From: Tolypothrix sp. NIES-4075
Lineage (GTDB): Bacteria > Cyanobacteriota > Cyanobacteriia > Cyanobacteriales > Nostocaceae
Assembly (NCBI RefSeq): GCF_002218085.1
Contig: NZ_BDUC01000001.1
Span: 1,258,035 to 1,322,034 of the forward strand
Reading direction: 5' to 3'
DNA: 64,000 nt
Of the stretch, positions 14,803-23,793 are shown in pieces (the first letter of the stretch is position 1; each line of letters starts with the position of its first letter). Below the pieces are notes generated by a model. The model had not been told where the DNA came from and did no database searches. It worked only from the letters and a program-made list of their open reading frames with translations. The position numbers and the translations under genes were made by a program.

Positions 14803-17385
14803 ATGCAACTTGTCCCAAAAACTCAACTCCCAGCAGAACCAACCCTGACAACAGAGAAAATCACCTTAGATGTTGCGGGGATGAAGTGTGCTGGGTGTGT
14901 GAAAGCGGTAGAACGACAGTTAATTGAACATCCAGGAGTCAAAAGTGCCTGTGTGAATCTAGCGACAGAAGTAGCAGTCGTAGAGTCATTAGCTGGTGCG
15001 GTAGAACCAGATGCACTAGCGAAGCGATTGACTGATGCTGGATTTCCAACTCAACCCAGGCAAACTGGCGATAAAATATTAGGCGATCGAGCTAATAACG
15101 ATCCGGCAAAACGACAGCGCCGAGAAATGCGTTCTTCACTTAGGCAATTAGCGATCGCTATAATATTGCTGATATTATCAGGAATTGGGCATTTTGGTCA
15201 CATGACTGGCTCAATGCAGCCACTAGATAACATCTGGCTTCACTGTGGACTAGCAACAGCGTCATTACTAATTCCCGGACGCCCGATTTTAGTAGATGGC
15301 TGGCGGGGTTGGCGGCGAAATGCACCCAATATGAACACTTTAGTGGGATTGGGAACTCTCACGGCTTATACTGCGAGTTTGGTAGCGTTGCTGTTCCCCC
15401 AAATGGGTTGGGATTGCTTCTTTGATGAGCCAGTAATGATGATCGGCTTTATTCTGTTGGGGCGAACATTAGAAAGATATGCTAGAGGTCGTGCTGCTGC
15501 TGCATTTAGGCAATTGCTGGCACTCCAGCCCCAAGTAGCGCGATTAATTGCCAACCCAGAAAAAGCCGGCATCGGCTCGTCTGTCGAAATTCCCGCAGAG
15601 CAGGTGCGTGTGGGAGAATGGTTGCAAGTACTGCCAGGTGATAAAATTCCCGTTGATGGCAAAGTGGTGGTAGGGCAAACAACGGTAGATGAGTCGATGC
15701 TGACTGGGGAAGCTGTACCCGTGATTAAGCAAGCGGGAGATGTGGTGACAGCCGGAACCCTAAATCAGTCAGGAGCGATCGCTATTCAAGCCACACGTAC
15801 TGGAAGTGATACAACTTTAGCTCAAATTGTCGCTTTGGTAGAAGAGGCACAAACTCGTAAAGCACCAGTACAAAAATTAGCAGATACAGTTGCTGGTTAT
15901 TTTACTTATGGTGTGTTGACAGCCGCTGTGCTTACTTTTGGATTTTGGTACTTTTTCGGTACACATATTTGGCAGGATGTCAATATGTCAGGTTTAATGG
16001 AGATGTCTCACCACGGGGAAAGTTATCCTGCCCCAGCTATGTCCGGGCTATTGTTGAGTTTAAAGTTAGCGATCGCTGTGATGGTAGTCGCTTGTCCTTG
16101 TGCTTTAGGACTTGCCACACCTACAGCTATTCTCGTAGGCACTGGCATCGGTGCAGAACGAGGTTTGTTAATCAAAGGTGGCGACGTTTTAGAACGAGTA
16201 CATAAGTTAGATACGATAGTTTTTGATAAAACAGGCACTCTCACTACTGGTAATCCTACTGTTACCGACTGCCTTGTAATTAAAGTGGAGGAAGATAAAA
16301 AAGTAATTTCTTCCCCTAATCTTGTAGAGACACAGGTTATCGCGTCTCTACTCCCGACTCCCAACTCGCTTATACAGCTAGCAGCGGCAGTAGAAAGCGG
16401 TACTTGTCATCCCTTAGCAAAAGCGATTCAGCAAGAAGCGCAGCAGCAACAGTTATTAATCCCAGATGCTAAGGATTTTCATACCGAACCTGGGCTTGGC
16501 GTGTCTGCTGTAGTAGAAAATACAAGCGTGATTTTAGGTAATAGCGACTGGTTAAGTTGGCAGGGAATTTCTATTAGTGAAACTGCACACCAGATGGCGG
16601 AGGAATTGGCAGCAAATGGTAAAACTGTCGTTTACGTCGCCGTAGAAGGCATTTTAACCGGGTTAATCGCCGTTCAAGATACCCTCAGAGCAGACGCTAA
16701 AGCAGCGGTTGACAAATTACGCTTGATGGGTTTGCGGGTAATGCTGCTGAGTGGCGATAGATTAGAGGCAGCTAGTGCTATAGCCAAGCAATTAGGACTA
16801 GATAGCGAGAATGTAATGGCAGGTGTCCCTCCCAGCAAAAAAGCAGCAGCGATCGAGGCTTTGCAGAAAGGGGGACTGGGGACAAGGGGACAAGGGGACA
16901 AGGGGAGCCACTTGCGTGCGGAGGTCACGAACGTTGAGCAAAGTGGCGTGACAAGGAGGACAAGGGAAAATTTCTTCTTTGTCTCCCCCTCTCCTTGTCT
17001 CCCCCTCTCCCCCCAATCCCTAGTGGCAATGGTTGGGGATGGTATAAATGATGCTCCGGCGTTATCGCAAGCTGATGTGGGAATTGCTTTACATTCTGGA
17101 ACGGATGTGGCAATGGAAACTGCTGAAATTGTACTGATGCGCGATCGCTTAACCGACGTTGTAGAATCTATTCAGCTTAGTCGTGCAACTTTCAACAAAA
17201 TCCGTCAAAACTTATTTTGGGCTTTTGCATACAATACATTGGGCATTCCCTTAGCAGCTGGTGTGTTGTTCCCCAGTTTCGGTTTTGTTTTGAGTCCATC
17301 TGGTGCAGCTGCTTTAATGGCGTTTAGTTCTGTTAGCGTCGTTACCAATTCACTGTTATTACGTCGATTCGCACGCTCGACGTAG
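14803..17385 (+). CDS. Heavy-metal (Cu-type) P1B ATPase with internal repeat insertion
   Basis: 860 aa. The HMA domain (about 18-85) binds metal through C29 and C32 (GMKCAGC). Membrane CPC motif at 431-433 (ACPCALGLATPTA), phosphorylated D475 in DKTGT, TGEAVP in the actuator domain, and GDGINDAPALS from 745. The CPC motif and HMA domain indicate Cu(I) transport, like cyanobacterial PacS/CtaA or CopA. About 50 residues (roughly 688-738) just before GDGIND translate a repeat element and are absent from normal family members, which run about 750-800 aa. The frame is preserved, so it may still fold with a surface loop. No metallochaperone gene is adjacent. Confidence 0.93.
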   Translation: MQLVPKTQLPAEPTLTTEKITLDVAGMKCAGCVKAVERQLIEHPGVKSACVNLATEVAVVESLAGAVEPDALAKRLTDAGFPTQPRQTGDKILGDRANNDPAKRQRREMRSSLRQLAIAIILLILSGIGHFGHMTGSMQPLDNIWLHCGLATASLLIPGRPILVDGWRGWRRNAPNMNTLVGLGTLTAYTASLVALLFPQMGWDCFFDEPVMMIGFILLGRTLERYARGRAAAAFRQLLALQPQVARLIANPEKAGIGSSVEIPAEQVRVGEWLQVLPGDKIPVDGKVVVGQTTVDESMLTGEAVPVIKQAGDVVTAGTLNQSGAIAIQATRTGSDTTLAQIVALVEEAQTRKAPVQKLADTVAGYFTYGVLTAAVLTFGFWYFFGTHIWQDVNMSGLMEMSHHGESYPAPAMSGLLLSLKLAIAVMVVACPCALGLATPTAILVGTGIGAERGLLIKGGDVLERVHKLDTIVFDKTGTLTTGNPTVTDCLVIKVEEDKKVISSPNLVETQVIASLLPTPNSLIQLAAAVESGTCHPLAKAIQQEAQQQQLLIPDAKDFHTEPGLGVSAVVENTSVILGNSDWLSWQGISISETAHQMAEELAANGKTVVYVAVEGILTGLIAVQDTLRADAKAAVDKLRLMGLRVMLLSGDRLEAASAIAKQLGLDSENVMAGVPPSKKAAAIEALQKGGLGTRGQGDKGSHLRAEVTNVEQSGVTRRTRENFFFVSPSPCLPLSPQSLVAMVGDGINDAPALSQADVGIALHSGTDVAMETAEIVLMRDRLTDVVESIQLSRATFNKIRQNLFWAFAYNTLGIPLAAGVLFPSFGFVLSPSGAAALMAFSSVSVVTNSLLLRRFARST
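16869..17017. repeat. Palindromic repeat inserted in frame in the ATPase gene
   Basis: Tandem GGGGACA units, a central GC-rich module (GCCACTT ... GCGGAGGTCACGAACG ... AAGTGGC) and complementary CTCCCCCT-type units together make one long hairpin of about 150 bp. The same central core occurs at about 20235. Length divisible by three is an estimate; the gene stays in frame. Confidence 0.8.
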
Positions 17386-17611
17386 AATCCTCCTTTAGAG
17401 GTAAAATTTTTCAGCACAGGTCTTGGTTTTGCCCATCTCAGGTTAAACTAAGTCGTTAGTCAGGTTACTACGCATCTTACAAAGCCTGTTGACACTCTTA
17501 AAAGAGCGACAGCAGCCAATCATGGTAGAAAAATTTGTTCTTTCATATTGCAATTCAATATGCAGTTCAATTGCATATTGAATTAGTACTACAGACTTTG
17601 AGTGCGCGAAA

Positions 17612-18121
17612 ATGCCAAGAAACCACACTAAACAACTTTTAATTAATTACACAACCACTTCTAGCAACGAATTGTCAATGGCAGCAGAAACTAATGAAAG
17701 CCATCTACTGATTATTGAAGATGACCAAGGACGCAAAGAATTTACGCTCGATCGCCCTTTGTATTCTATCGGTAGACGCGAGTGCGATATTACTTTAGTA
17801 TCGCAGTTTGTCTCACGCCGTCATGCCACATTAGTTAGACTGCCACGAGACGATAAAAACCATAGTTATTATTATCGGATTGTCGATGGTGATGCCAAAG
17901 GCAAACCTAGTGCCAACGGTTTAATGATCAACGGTCGCAGGATACCAGCACACGATCTCAAAAATGAAGACGAGATTGTTTTTGGTCCTCAGGTACGTGC
18001 TATTTATTATTTGTTAAGAGATACTGCACGACCTATGGTGGAAACTGATGCCACTGAGTATGATATTACACTTATAAACCCAGGCATGACTGAAGATATA
18101 GACGAGGAAATTGAAGATTGA
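17612..18121 (+). CDS. FHA domain-containing protein
   Basis: 169 aa from 17612; an alternative ATG at 17678 gives MAAETNESHLLIIEDD and may be the true start. Neither has a clear ribosome site. The FHA fold (about 30-140) shows the phosphothreonine-binding signature: YSIGRRECDITL, then FVSRRHATLVR (Ser-Arg-Arg-His), then SANGLMINGRRI. It likely reads Thr-phosphorylated partners of Ser/Thr kinases. The C-terminal tail is strongly acidic (MTEDIDEEIED). No kinase or phosphatase gene is adjacent. Confidence 0.88.
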   Translation: MPRNHTKQLLINYTTTSSNELSMAAETNESHLLIIEDDQGRKEFTLDRPLYSIGRRECDITLVSQFVSRRHATLVRLPRDDKNHSYYYRIVDGDAKGKPSANGLMINGRRIPAHDLKNEDEIVFGPQVRAIYYLLRDTARPMVETDATEYDITLINPGMTEDIDEEIED

Positions 18122-18244
18122 AAACCTGCCAAAACTGGTATGTTTTTCATATCATCTTCGTTTTTGCAAGGAGCGTGTTGCTGCCATCTAGCTTGATACT
18201 CTGGCTAACCACAGCAAACGCCTTGCTCCCCGATGTGCCACTGG

Positions 18245-18592
18245 CTACCCCGCAATGCTTTCAATCAAATGCCAATGTCGGTTATGTTCGATCGCCTGCT
18301 TGAGGTATTCAAACACTTGGCGGCAGTGATTATCAAGTTGAAGAGGCAGTTCCTCATTTTTAATCACAATACTCATCCGGGTTTCTGTTTCCGTAGCTGT
18401 TGACTTATCAATCAAAACTTCTACCTTCACTAACTTAGAGAAGGAAACACTACCAGTAATTTCACGAGCCATAATGTAATCGGCTGTATAGTATTGAACA
18501 TCAAACTCACAGTCTTGCAGAAGTTCTACAAGCAACGGCTGAAGATGGTCAATAGTCACAGAAACAATAAATGAACACGTATAGCGAGCCAT
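18245..18592 (-). CDS. Conserved cyanobacterial protein, unknown function
   Basis: 115 aa from an internal ATG at 18592, giving MARYTCSFIVSVTIDHLQPL. The frame is open 16 codons further upstream but that part looks non-coding. It is a soluble alpha/beta sequence with repeated beta-like segments (VSFSKLVKVEVLI, TRMSIVIKNEELP) and a helical C-terminus (HCRQVFEYLKQAIEHNRHW). I recall similar small cyanobacterial proteins but no function. It converges with the FHA gene. Confidence 0.65.
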   Translation of the reverse strand: MARYTCSFIVSVTIDHLQPLLVELLQDCEFDVQYYTADYIMAREITGSVSFSKLVKVEVLIDKSTATETETRMSIVIKNEELPLQLDNHCRQVFEYLKQAIEHNRHWHLIESIAG

Positions 18593-18669
18593 AGCCCCAC
18601 GCAAACGCAACACTCCGTCCATCCTATAATATCGAAGCATGTAAAAGGCAAGTAGTTATAGATTCATAA

Positions 18670-18800
18670 TTAAACTGGGGACTAGGGACTAGGGACTGGG
18701 GATTGGGGACTGGTGATTGAGAAAAAAGGAAAAAACGAATTTATGTGAATAATCTCTTTCCTAGTCCCCAGTCCCTAGTCCCCAGTAAAGAGTCCCCTGA
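18670..18800. repeat. Heptamer repeats GGGACTA / CCCTAGT, inverted pair
   Basis: Units of GGGGACT/AGGGACT (18677-18715) are mirrored by CCCTAGT/CCCCAGT (18762-18795), giving a potential long hairpin before the TIGR01777 gene. Confidence 0.75.
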
Positions 18801-18839
18801 TAAAAAACTTTAAAATAGTAAGTTGGGCAAAGGTGCAAA

Positions 18840-19757
18840 ATGAAAGTAGCAATTACCGGGGCAACAGGATTTGTCGGCAGTCGTTTGGTAGAACGACTTC
18901 ACTCTGAAGGTCAAACAGTGCTGGTGTTAACTCGCAACACCACCTTTGCCCAAAAAGTTTTTCCTTCTCAGGCTTTCCCAAATGTAGAAATTATTGCTTA
19001 TACACCAATCTCTGATTCTTGGCAAGATGCAATATCAGGTTGTGATGCTGTAGTCAACCTTGCTGGAGAACCTATCGGTGAGGGACGTTGGACACCAGAA
19101 CGCAAGCAGGAAATTCTCAACAGTCGCAAACTGACTACGCAAAAAATTGTCGAAGCGATCCAGATTGCTAACCCCAAACCAAGTGTATTAGTCAACGCTT
19201 CGGCTATTGGCTATTATGGCACCAGTGAAACCGCAACCTTTGACGAAACCAGCGCTTCCGGTAACGATTTTCTTGCTCAAGTCTGCCAAGTGTGGGAAGC
19301 CCAAGCGCAAAAAGTACAAGCATCTGGTGTACGATTAGTTATTCTGCGTTTTGGTATTGTTTTGGGAACCGGTGGTGCTTTAGGCAAAATGATTACCCCC
19401 TTCAAACTCTTTGCTGGTGGTCCCATTGGCAGCGGTAAGCAGTGGTTTTCCTGGATTCACTTAGACGATATAGTTAATTTAATACTGCAAGCTCTAACTA
19501 AACCAGAAATGCAAGGCGTATATAATGCTACTGCGCCTAATCCCGTCCGCATGTCAGAATTATCCCAGAGTATGGGGCAAGTAATGAATCGTCCTTCTTG
19601 GCTACCTGTCCCTAGTTTTGCAATTGAAGCTCTTTTGGGTGATGGAGCGATTGTAGTTTTAGAAGGTCAACAAGTCCAGCCCAAACGCACCTTAGAAACA
19701 GGTTTTGAGTACCAATATCCTAACTTAAAACCTGCTCTAGCACAAATTCTCAAATAA
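18840..19757 (+). CDS. TIGR01777 family NAD-dependent epimerase-like protein
   Basis: 305 aa, AAGGTG 5 nt before the ATG. Extended SDR fold: GATGFVGSRLVE dinucleotide motif (about 7-18), VNLAGEPIGEGRW (about 72-84), the SAIGYYG active-site stretch and RFGIVLG. The C-terminal domain ends with the usual FEYQYPNLKPALAQIL. The family corresponds to human SDR39U1 and E. coli YfcH; cyanobacterial and plant relatives are linked to cell division or plastid function, but no substrate is firmly known. Length normal and gene intact. Confidence 0.9.
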   Translation: MKVAITGATGFVGSRLVERLHSEGQTVLVLTRNTTFAQKVFPSQAFPNVEIIAYTPISDSWQDAISGCDAVVNLAGEPIGEGRWTPERKQEILNSRKLTTQKIVEAIQIANPKPSVLVNASAIGYYGTSETATFDETSASGNDFLAQVCQVWEAQAQKVQASGVRLVILRFGIVLGTGGALGKMITPFKLFAGGPIGSGKQWFSWIHLDDIVNLILQALTKPEMQGVYNATAPNPVRMSELSQSMGQVMNRPSWLPVPSFAIEALLGDGAIVVLEGQQVQPKRTLETGFEYQYPNLKPALAQILK

Positions 19758-19772
19758 AGTTATTTCTTAATT

Positions 19773-19798
19773 CGTAGTGAGCGGTTTACCGCTCATAG
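19773..19798. repeat. 26-bp palindromic repeat, uninterrupted copy
   Basis: CGTAGTGAGCGGTTTA followed by CCGCTCATAG forms a 7-bp stem (TGAGCGG/CCGCTCA) with a TTTA loop just after the TIGR01777 gene. It may serve as a weak terminator. Its exact reverse complement, split by a 55-bp insert, is at 58375-58455. Confidence 0.8.
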
Positions 19799-19899
19799 TT
19801 AGCCTAACGACTGCAAAAATACGGGTTTGGGTGCGTTACAACGAATGTCCTAACGCACCCTATATTTTATATTTTTTCTGGTTAGTTGTGAACCGCTAA

Positions 19900-20145
19900 C
19901 TATTGACTGGAGAGGAATTTCTTAGAAACCCAGTTGATAATACCGCTAAGAATAGCACCACCCATGACGATGCCGATCGCCGGGTTAAATACTGGTTGCC
20001 AAAGTTTATGCCACAAATCCAGACCTAGATTTACTCCAGCAGCATCACCAATCGCAGCGATCACCAACCACCCAAAACCTAAAAAAACTAAGAAAACATC
20101 AGCCACCAAAATTAAGTTTAACCAATTTAACAATTTATCTTTCAT
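19900..20145 (-). CDS. Small membrane protein, two helices
   Basis: 81 aa from the ATG at 20145 (MKDKLLNWLNLILVADVFLV). The frame continues upstream for over 100 codons, but that part translates repeats, so the internal ATG is chosen. Two hydrophobic segments (about 9-33 and 54-72, PAIGIVMGGAILSGIINW) flank a Gly/Asp loop, and the C-terminus is WVSKKFLSSQ. It resembles conserved small cyanobacterial membrane proteins without a known role. Confidence 0.6.
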   Translation of the reverse strand: MKDKLLNWLNLILVADVFLVFLGFGWLVIAAIGDAAGVNLGLDLWHKLWQPVFNPAIGIVMGGAILSGIINWVSKKFLSSQ

Positions 20146-20149
20146 ATAA

Positions 20150-20615
20150 GGATTGGGGAATGGGGAATGGGTAATGGGTAATGGGCAAAGGGGAATGGTG
20201 AGCGCCGTGCCCGGGTTCCCAAGCCAGCCGCGTGCGGAGGTCACGAACGTTGAGCGGACTGGCGCCGCGTTGAGGAGCCAGTGCGTTGCGGAGCCAGCGC
20301 CGTGGTGAGGCAGCGCGGTCTTCTCCCAAAGGGAGAGGCTAACGCCAAGGGGAGCCAGTGCGGTCTTGGTGTCGGACCAAGTAGAGCATCTGGCGTGGTT
20401 TCCCCCATGAGCGACTGCCGTGCATGGTTTCCCGACTTGAGGCGACTGGCGTGAGGTCACGAACGCTATCTGCACAGCCGCGTGCGACTGGCTCTAGAGT
20501 TGGGGAAATGGGGAATGGGGAGTGGGGAATGGGTAAGAACAAAGTCGCTTTTTCCCTATTCCCAATTACCAATTACCAATTCGCAATTCGCTTTTTCCCT
20601 ATTCCCAATTACCAA
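20150..20615. repeat. Dense cluster of GC-rich palindromic modules with heptamer arms
   Basis: GGGTAAT/GGGGAAT arms (20155-20200 and 20505-20535), CCAATTA units (20560-20618) and, between them, several palindromic modules. One is GCCAG-CCG ... GCGGAGGTCACGAACG ... CGG-A-CTGGC near 20221-20263. Another has TCTTCTCCC/GGGAGAGGC near 20321. A third has CCCCCATGAGCGACTGCCG near 20402, and a fourth GGTCACGAACGCTATCTGC near 20453. No gene is hidden here; open frames across it are repeat translations. Confidence 0.85.
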
Positions 20616-21038
20616 TTATTCTGGAAACAGCCAGCTTTTGACTTTTAGCAAACTTTGCCAATCTGGTTTTCTGCTTAAACCGTCTTCAATGCTGCTTTTG
20701 ATATCATCCCGCCATTCAGGGTTAACAAACATTAATTGTTGGGCAAAATCAATATGTTGCCTTAACCCTTTTTCACCTTTTTCCAGCATTGCTAGGGCAA
20801 GATTAATTCTTGCTTGTGCGTCTTGTGGATTTAATTTTACTGCTTTCTGTGCAGCTTTCTGAGCGGAGTTCGGTTTGTTATCTAGCAGATACAACCACGC
20901 TAAACAAGTCCAAGCGGAACTACTTTTAGGAGCGCGATCGCATACTTCTTGAAACACAGGGATTAATTCATCCACTGATTCTCCAGCTTTATAACGTTCT
21001 AAACCTGTATCAAACAGGGATTCAACTGTTTGAGTCAT
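20616..21038 (-). CDS. TPR repeat protein
   Basis: 140 aa soluble helical protein. Two to three TPR units are recognisable: about 40-73 (SSAWTCLAWLYLLDNKPNSA) and 74-107 (KAVKLNPQDAQARINLALAM), with LNP caps; the rest is degenerate. TPR proteins are protein-interaction scaffolds, and the partner is unknown. It ends beside the repeat cluster and starts 60 bp downstream of the sufA-like gene stop on the same strand, so the two may be co-transcribed. Confidence 0.8.
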   Translation of the reverse strand: MTQTVESLFDTGLERYKAGESVDELIPVFQEVCDRAPKSSSAWTCLAWLYLLDNKPNSAQKAAQKAVKLNPQDAQARINLALAMLEKGEKGLRQHIDFAQQLMFVNPEWRDDIKSSIEDGLSRKPDWQSLLKVKSWLFPE

Positions 21039-21098
21039 AAGTTATTAGTCAATAGTCAATCGTTAATGGTCAATAGTCAATAAAGTTTAGACTCTTAA

Positions 21099-21452
21099 CT
21101 AAACACCAAATGACTTACCGCAACCGCAGGTTTGATTGGCGTTGGGGTTGGTGAATTGAAAACCACCACCGATCATGGCATCGCTGTAATCAAGCATCAA
21201 GCCATAAAGATATAATAAGCTTTTGCGATCGCAAACAATTTTGAAGCCATCATAATCAAACATTTCATCTTGGGGGCTAATCTTACTAGCGTCTTCAAAA
21301 TCCATCATGTAAGACATCCCAGAGCAGCCACCTTGACGTACTCCTACCCGCAAGCAGAGGTCTGCGCCTTGATTATCCCGCAACCTTTTCACTTGTCGCA
21401 ATGCGGCTTCACTCAGTTGAATACCTCGTTGAGATACTTGTGCTTGTGTCAT
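21099..21452 (-). CDS. sufA: HesB/IscA/SufA family iron-sulfur carrier
   Basis: 117 aa. The three conserved Fe-S/iron-binding cysteines are present: one in VRQGGCSGMSYMMDF and two in the C-terminal NQTCGCGKSFGV. A-type carriers pass [2Fe-2S] or [4Fe-4S] clusters from the SufBCD scaffold to client proteins. Sequence and length resemble the cyanobacterial SufA type more than IscA. AAGGAG lies 9 nt before the ATG, so the start is well supported. No other suf gene is in the window. Confidence 0.9.
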   Translation of the reverse strand: MTQAQVSQRGIQLSEAALRQVKRLRDNQGADLCLRVGVRQGGCSGMSYMMDFEDASKISPQDEMFDYDGFKIVCDRKSLLYLYGLMLDYSDAMIGGGFQFTNPNANQTCGCGKSFGV

Positions 21453-21809
21453 CTTTTCAACTCCTTTATGTGGTATAACCAGAACCTTGTCTGGGCAAGT
21501 TTATAAGTTGAAACCCCAAGCTCTCACGCCGAGGTCGTCCCTTGCTGTTTTTGTATTTATTCTAGCGGCATTGATGTCCCAGAGTACCAAATTGTAAATA
21601 CTCCTTTAAAAGCCGCAAAAAGCAGCCAAAGATTTTTATTCTAGAATTGAGGGACTCGGTGTTTGTATTTCGGTGTTTTTTAATAGCGTGGTGGTAGCCA
21701 GCAGCCCAACCCCTCTTCAGGTGCAGCCTTGTTAATTAATTTTTAGCTAACGCTCGCCATTTTCCTTAAGTTTACTTGCACATTGCTTGTTTTGACTCTT
21801 CTTTACTTT
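21453..21809. other. Intergenic region between divergent genes
   Basis: About 350 bp between the divergent sufA-like gene and the DUF gene. It must hold both promoters. I see no clear hairpin, repeat or small ORF. Confidence 0.5.
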
Positions 21810-23441
21810 ATGACAAGTTTTAATCGCTCTACCAGTCGTCGGTTGCAGAAACTAATTCAAATTCCTTCTGTATGGGAGGGCGATCGCCGTCCGATGTCAT
21901 CACCAACTAGAGATGACTCGGAGGAAAAAGGAGAATGCATTCTTTGGGTGGATGGCTCGCAAGGAATTGTGCGGGGGATGGATGTTGTCGATCCAGACAC
22001 CGGTCCAGAGGCGATCGTTCGTACTCTCATGCGAGCAATGGAGCATCCCCACAGTCCGGCTAAACCAGCTCGTCCGCAAAGAATAGTCGTCAGAGATCGC
22101 GAGATCCAATTTTACCTGCGCGGGGTACTGCAAGATTTGGATATAGCCATTGATTACGTACCTGAATTGCATTTAATTGATGAACTATTTCGCGGATTTG
22201 CGGAAATTATTGATAGTCAAGTCCCCGAATTACCTCCACAGTATGCGTCAACCCTCCGCGATAAAGCACTAGCAATATGGAGAATTGCTCCTTGGGAATT
22301 TTTGGAAGAACAACAAATCTTATCAATAGAAATTAATAAGTGGGATGTTGGTACACTTTATGCCTCAGTGATGGGAATGCTGGGGATGGAGTATGGAATT
22401 TTGTTTTATCGCTCAGAAGATTCTCTCAAGCGATTTCGCGCCACGGTTTTAAGAGATGATGAATCGCAAGAGCGTTTAGAAGAAGCTTTCCTCAAGCAAG
22501 ATTGTCTGTTTCTCACCTTTGAGCGTAACAACGCCATTGATGAAGATGAGGATGATGTTGAGGATCTTGCAGATTTGCCCTTATCGGAAATTGAGCCTAC
22601 TTTCGGCAATATCCACCCTTTAGAAGGACTGCGGTCTGTTTTGTATGACGAAGAAGCGCTGGTAGTCTTGATGGCTCTAGAAAGCTTCTCTCGCTTTATC
22701 CGCGACTATCGGCACCAGCTTCAAGGAGAAACTTTCCTTTCCCTAAGCCGTCGCTATCGCATTACAGTGCCATCGGATGAATTAACTAAATCAGTGAATA
22801 TCACCGTTTCTACGATGCCGCAGTTAGCAGCCGAATTAGAGGAAATGGCAGGCTTTAGCAATCAAGACGAGGGGGATTTTGCCAATAACCCGATGTTCCG
22901 CTCATTGCGAGATGATTTGATTCCGGAAGATTCTTTTCTCAGCTTGGGTGTAGTGTCTTGGGAAATGTTGGAATATTTACGCAACGGTGTAACATATCAT
23001 CAAGCAGGCGAAATTCAACAAGTAGGTGACGGATTGCCTGTAATTTTAATTCAGACTTCCCGTCCCAAGGCGAAAATTGTAATTGAAAGTATTGAAGCTG
23101 CGGGAAAACTTAAAGCAATTTGTTTTAATCCCGGTGCCGATCCCTTTGATGGCGATCGCTACGACTTGGGTTTATTGCAAACTAACAATGGGGAATTATT
23201 TCTCTTTGGTGAATTTTTGGATGATGACCCTATTCACGTAGAAGCACGTAAAAAATGGAATCAACGGTGTAAAAATACTCAGGGTTACTGCGGCTTAATT
23301 ATTGCCAAAGGACTCACAGGTGCTTCTCGCGGAAATCCTCAGTTGCGAGATATGATGGCTTTATTTGAAGCGCGATCGCTTTCCCCGAAAGAGTTAGGTA
23401 TTGGCACTCTTCAACTGATGCCGCAACTTCAATTTGAATGA
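21810..23441 (+). CDS. Conserved cyanobacterial protein (DUF6930-like), unknown function
   Basis: 543 aa from the ATG at 21810 (MTSFNRSTSRRLQKLIQIPS); a TTG nine codons earlier is less likely. Soluble and acidic, with no membrane segment. The N-terminal half has ECILWVDGSQGIVRG and a YVPELHLIDELFRGF stretch. The middle is rich in Asp/Glu (AIDEDEDDVEDLADLP). The C-terminal part contains PKAKIVIESIEAAGK and EARKKWNQRCKNTQGYCGLI. I recall it as a large cyanobacteria-specific family with DUF6930-type domains; no catalytic motif is recognisable. Monocistronic by spacing. Confidence 0.65.
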   Translation: MTSFNRSTSRRLQKLIQIPSVWEGDRRPMSSPTRDDSEEKGECILWVDGSQGIVRGMDVVDPDTGPEAIVRTLMRAMEHPHSPAKPARPQRIVVRDREIQFYLRGVLQDLDIAIDYVPELHLIDELFRGFAEIIDSQVPELPPQYASTLRDKALAIWRIAPWEFLEEQQILSIEINKWDVGTLYASVMGMLGMEYGILFYRSEDSLKRFRATVLRDDESQERLEEAFLKQDCLFLTFERNNAIDEDEDDVEDLADLPLSEIEPTFGNIHPLEGLRSVLYDEEALVVLMALESFSRFIRDYRHQLQGETFLSLSRRYRITVPSDELTKSVNITVSTMPQLAAELEEMAGFSNQDEGDFANNPMFRSLRDDLIPEDSFLSLGVVSWEMLEYLRNGVTYHQAGEIQQVGDGLPVILIQTSRPKAKIVIESIEAAGKLKAICFNPGADPFDGDRYDLGLLQTNNGELFLFGEFLDDDPIHVEARKKWNQRCKNTQGYCGLIIAKGLTGASRGNPQLRDMMALFEARSLSPKELGIGTLQLMPQLQFE

Positions 23442-23793
23442 TTTTATCTTTCATAAGTGGTTGTGCAAAATTAAATATATATTAAACATCTGGTGAAAAA
23501 GAATGTAGAGACTATTCTGTGCTAGGTCTCTACAAGGGTTATGGATAACGCATATTTAAATTCGGTCGATGTCTATTGTCCGAAGCGAACGCGAGTACGT
23601 CTCGAAGAGAAGCAATTCAGTAAATATTGTGTTTTGAGCCAGTCAATCTGGGAACAATAACTGATGTAAAGATATTATCCTAATTCCACTGGTTTTGGAG
23701 TGGTGACACTATCCCTGAGATCTTGTTGTTCTTCTTGAGCATTGGGCAAAAAGTACCTATGAGCATAACAAATTTAAAAAAATTACCATCGCT
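23442..23793. other. Intergenic region with one repeat hairpin
   Basis: 352 bp. It contains the hairpin TGTAGAGAC ... GTCTCTACA at 23504-23534, which is a likely terminator for the upstream gene and a member of the GTAGAGACG repeat family. Nothing else is evident. Confidence 0.6.

Noticed and set aside
20135..20572. Several ORFs across the repeat cluster
   Set aside because: They change frame at module borders and encode only repeat-derived sequence.
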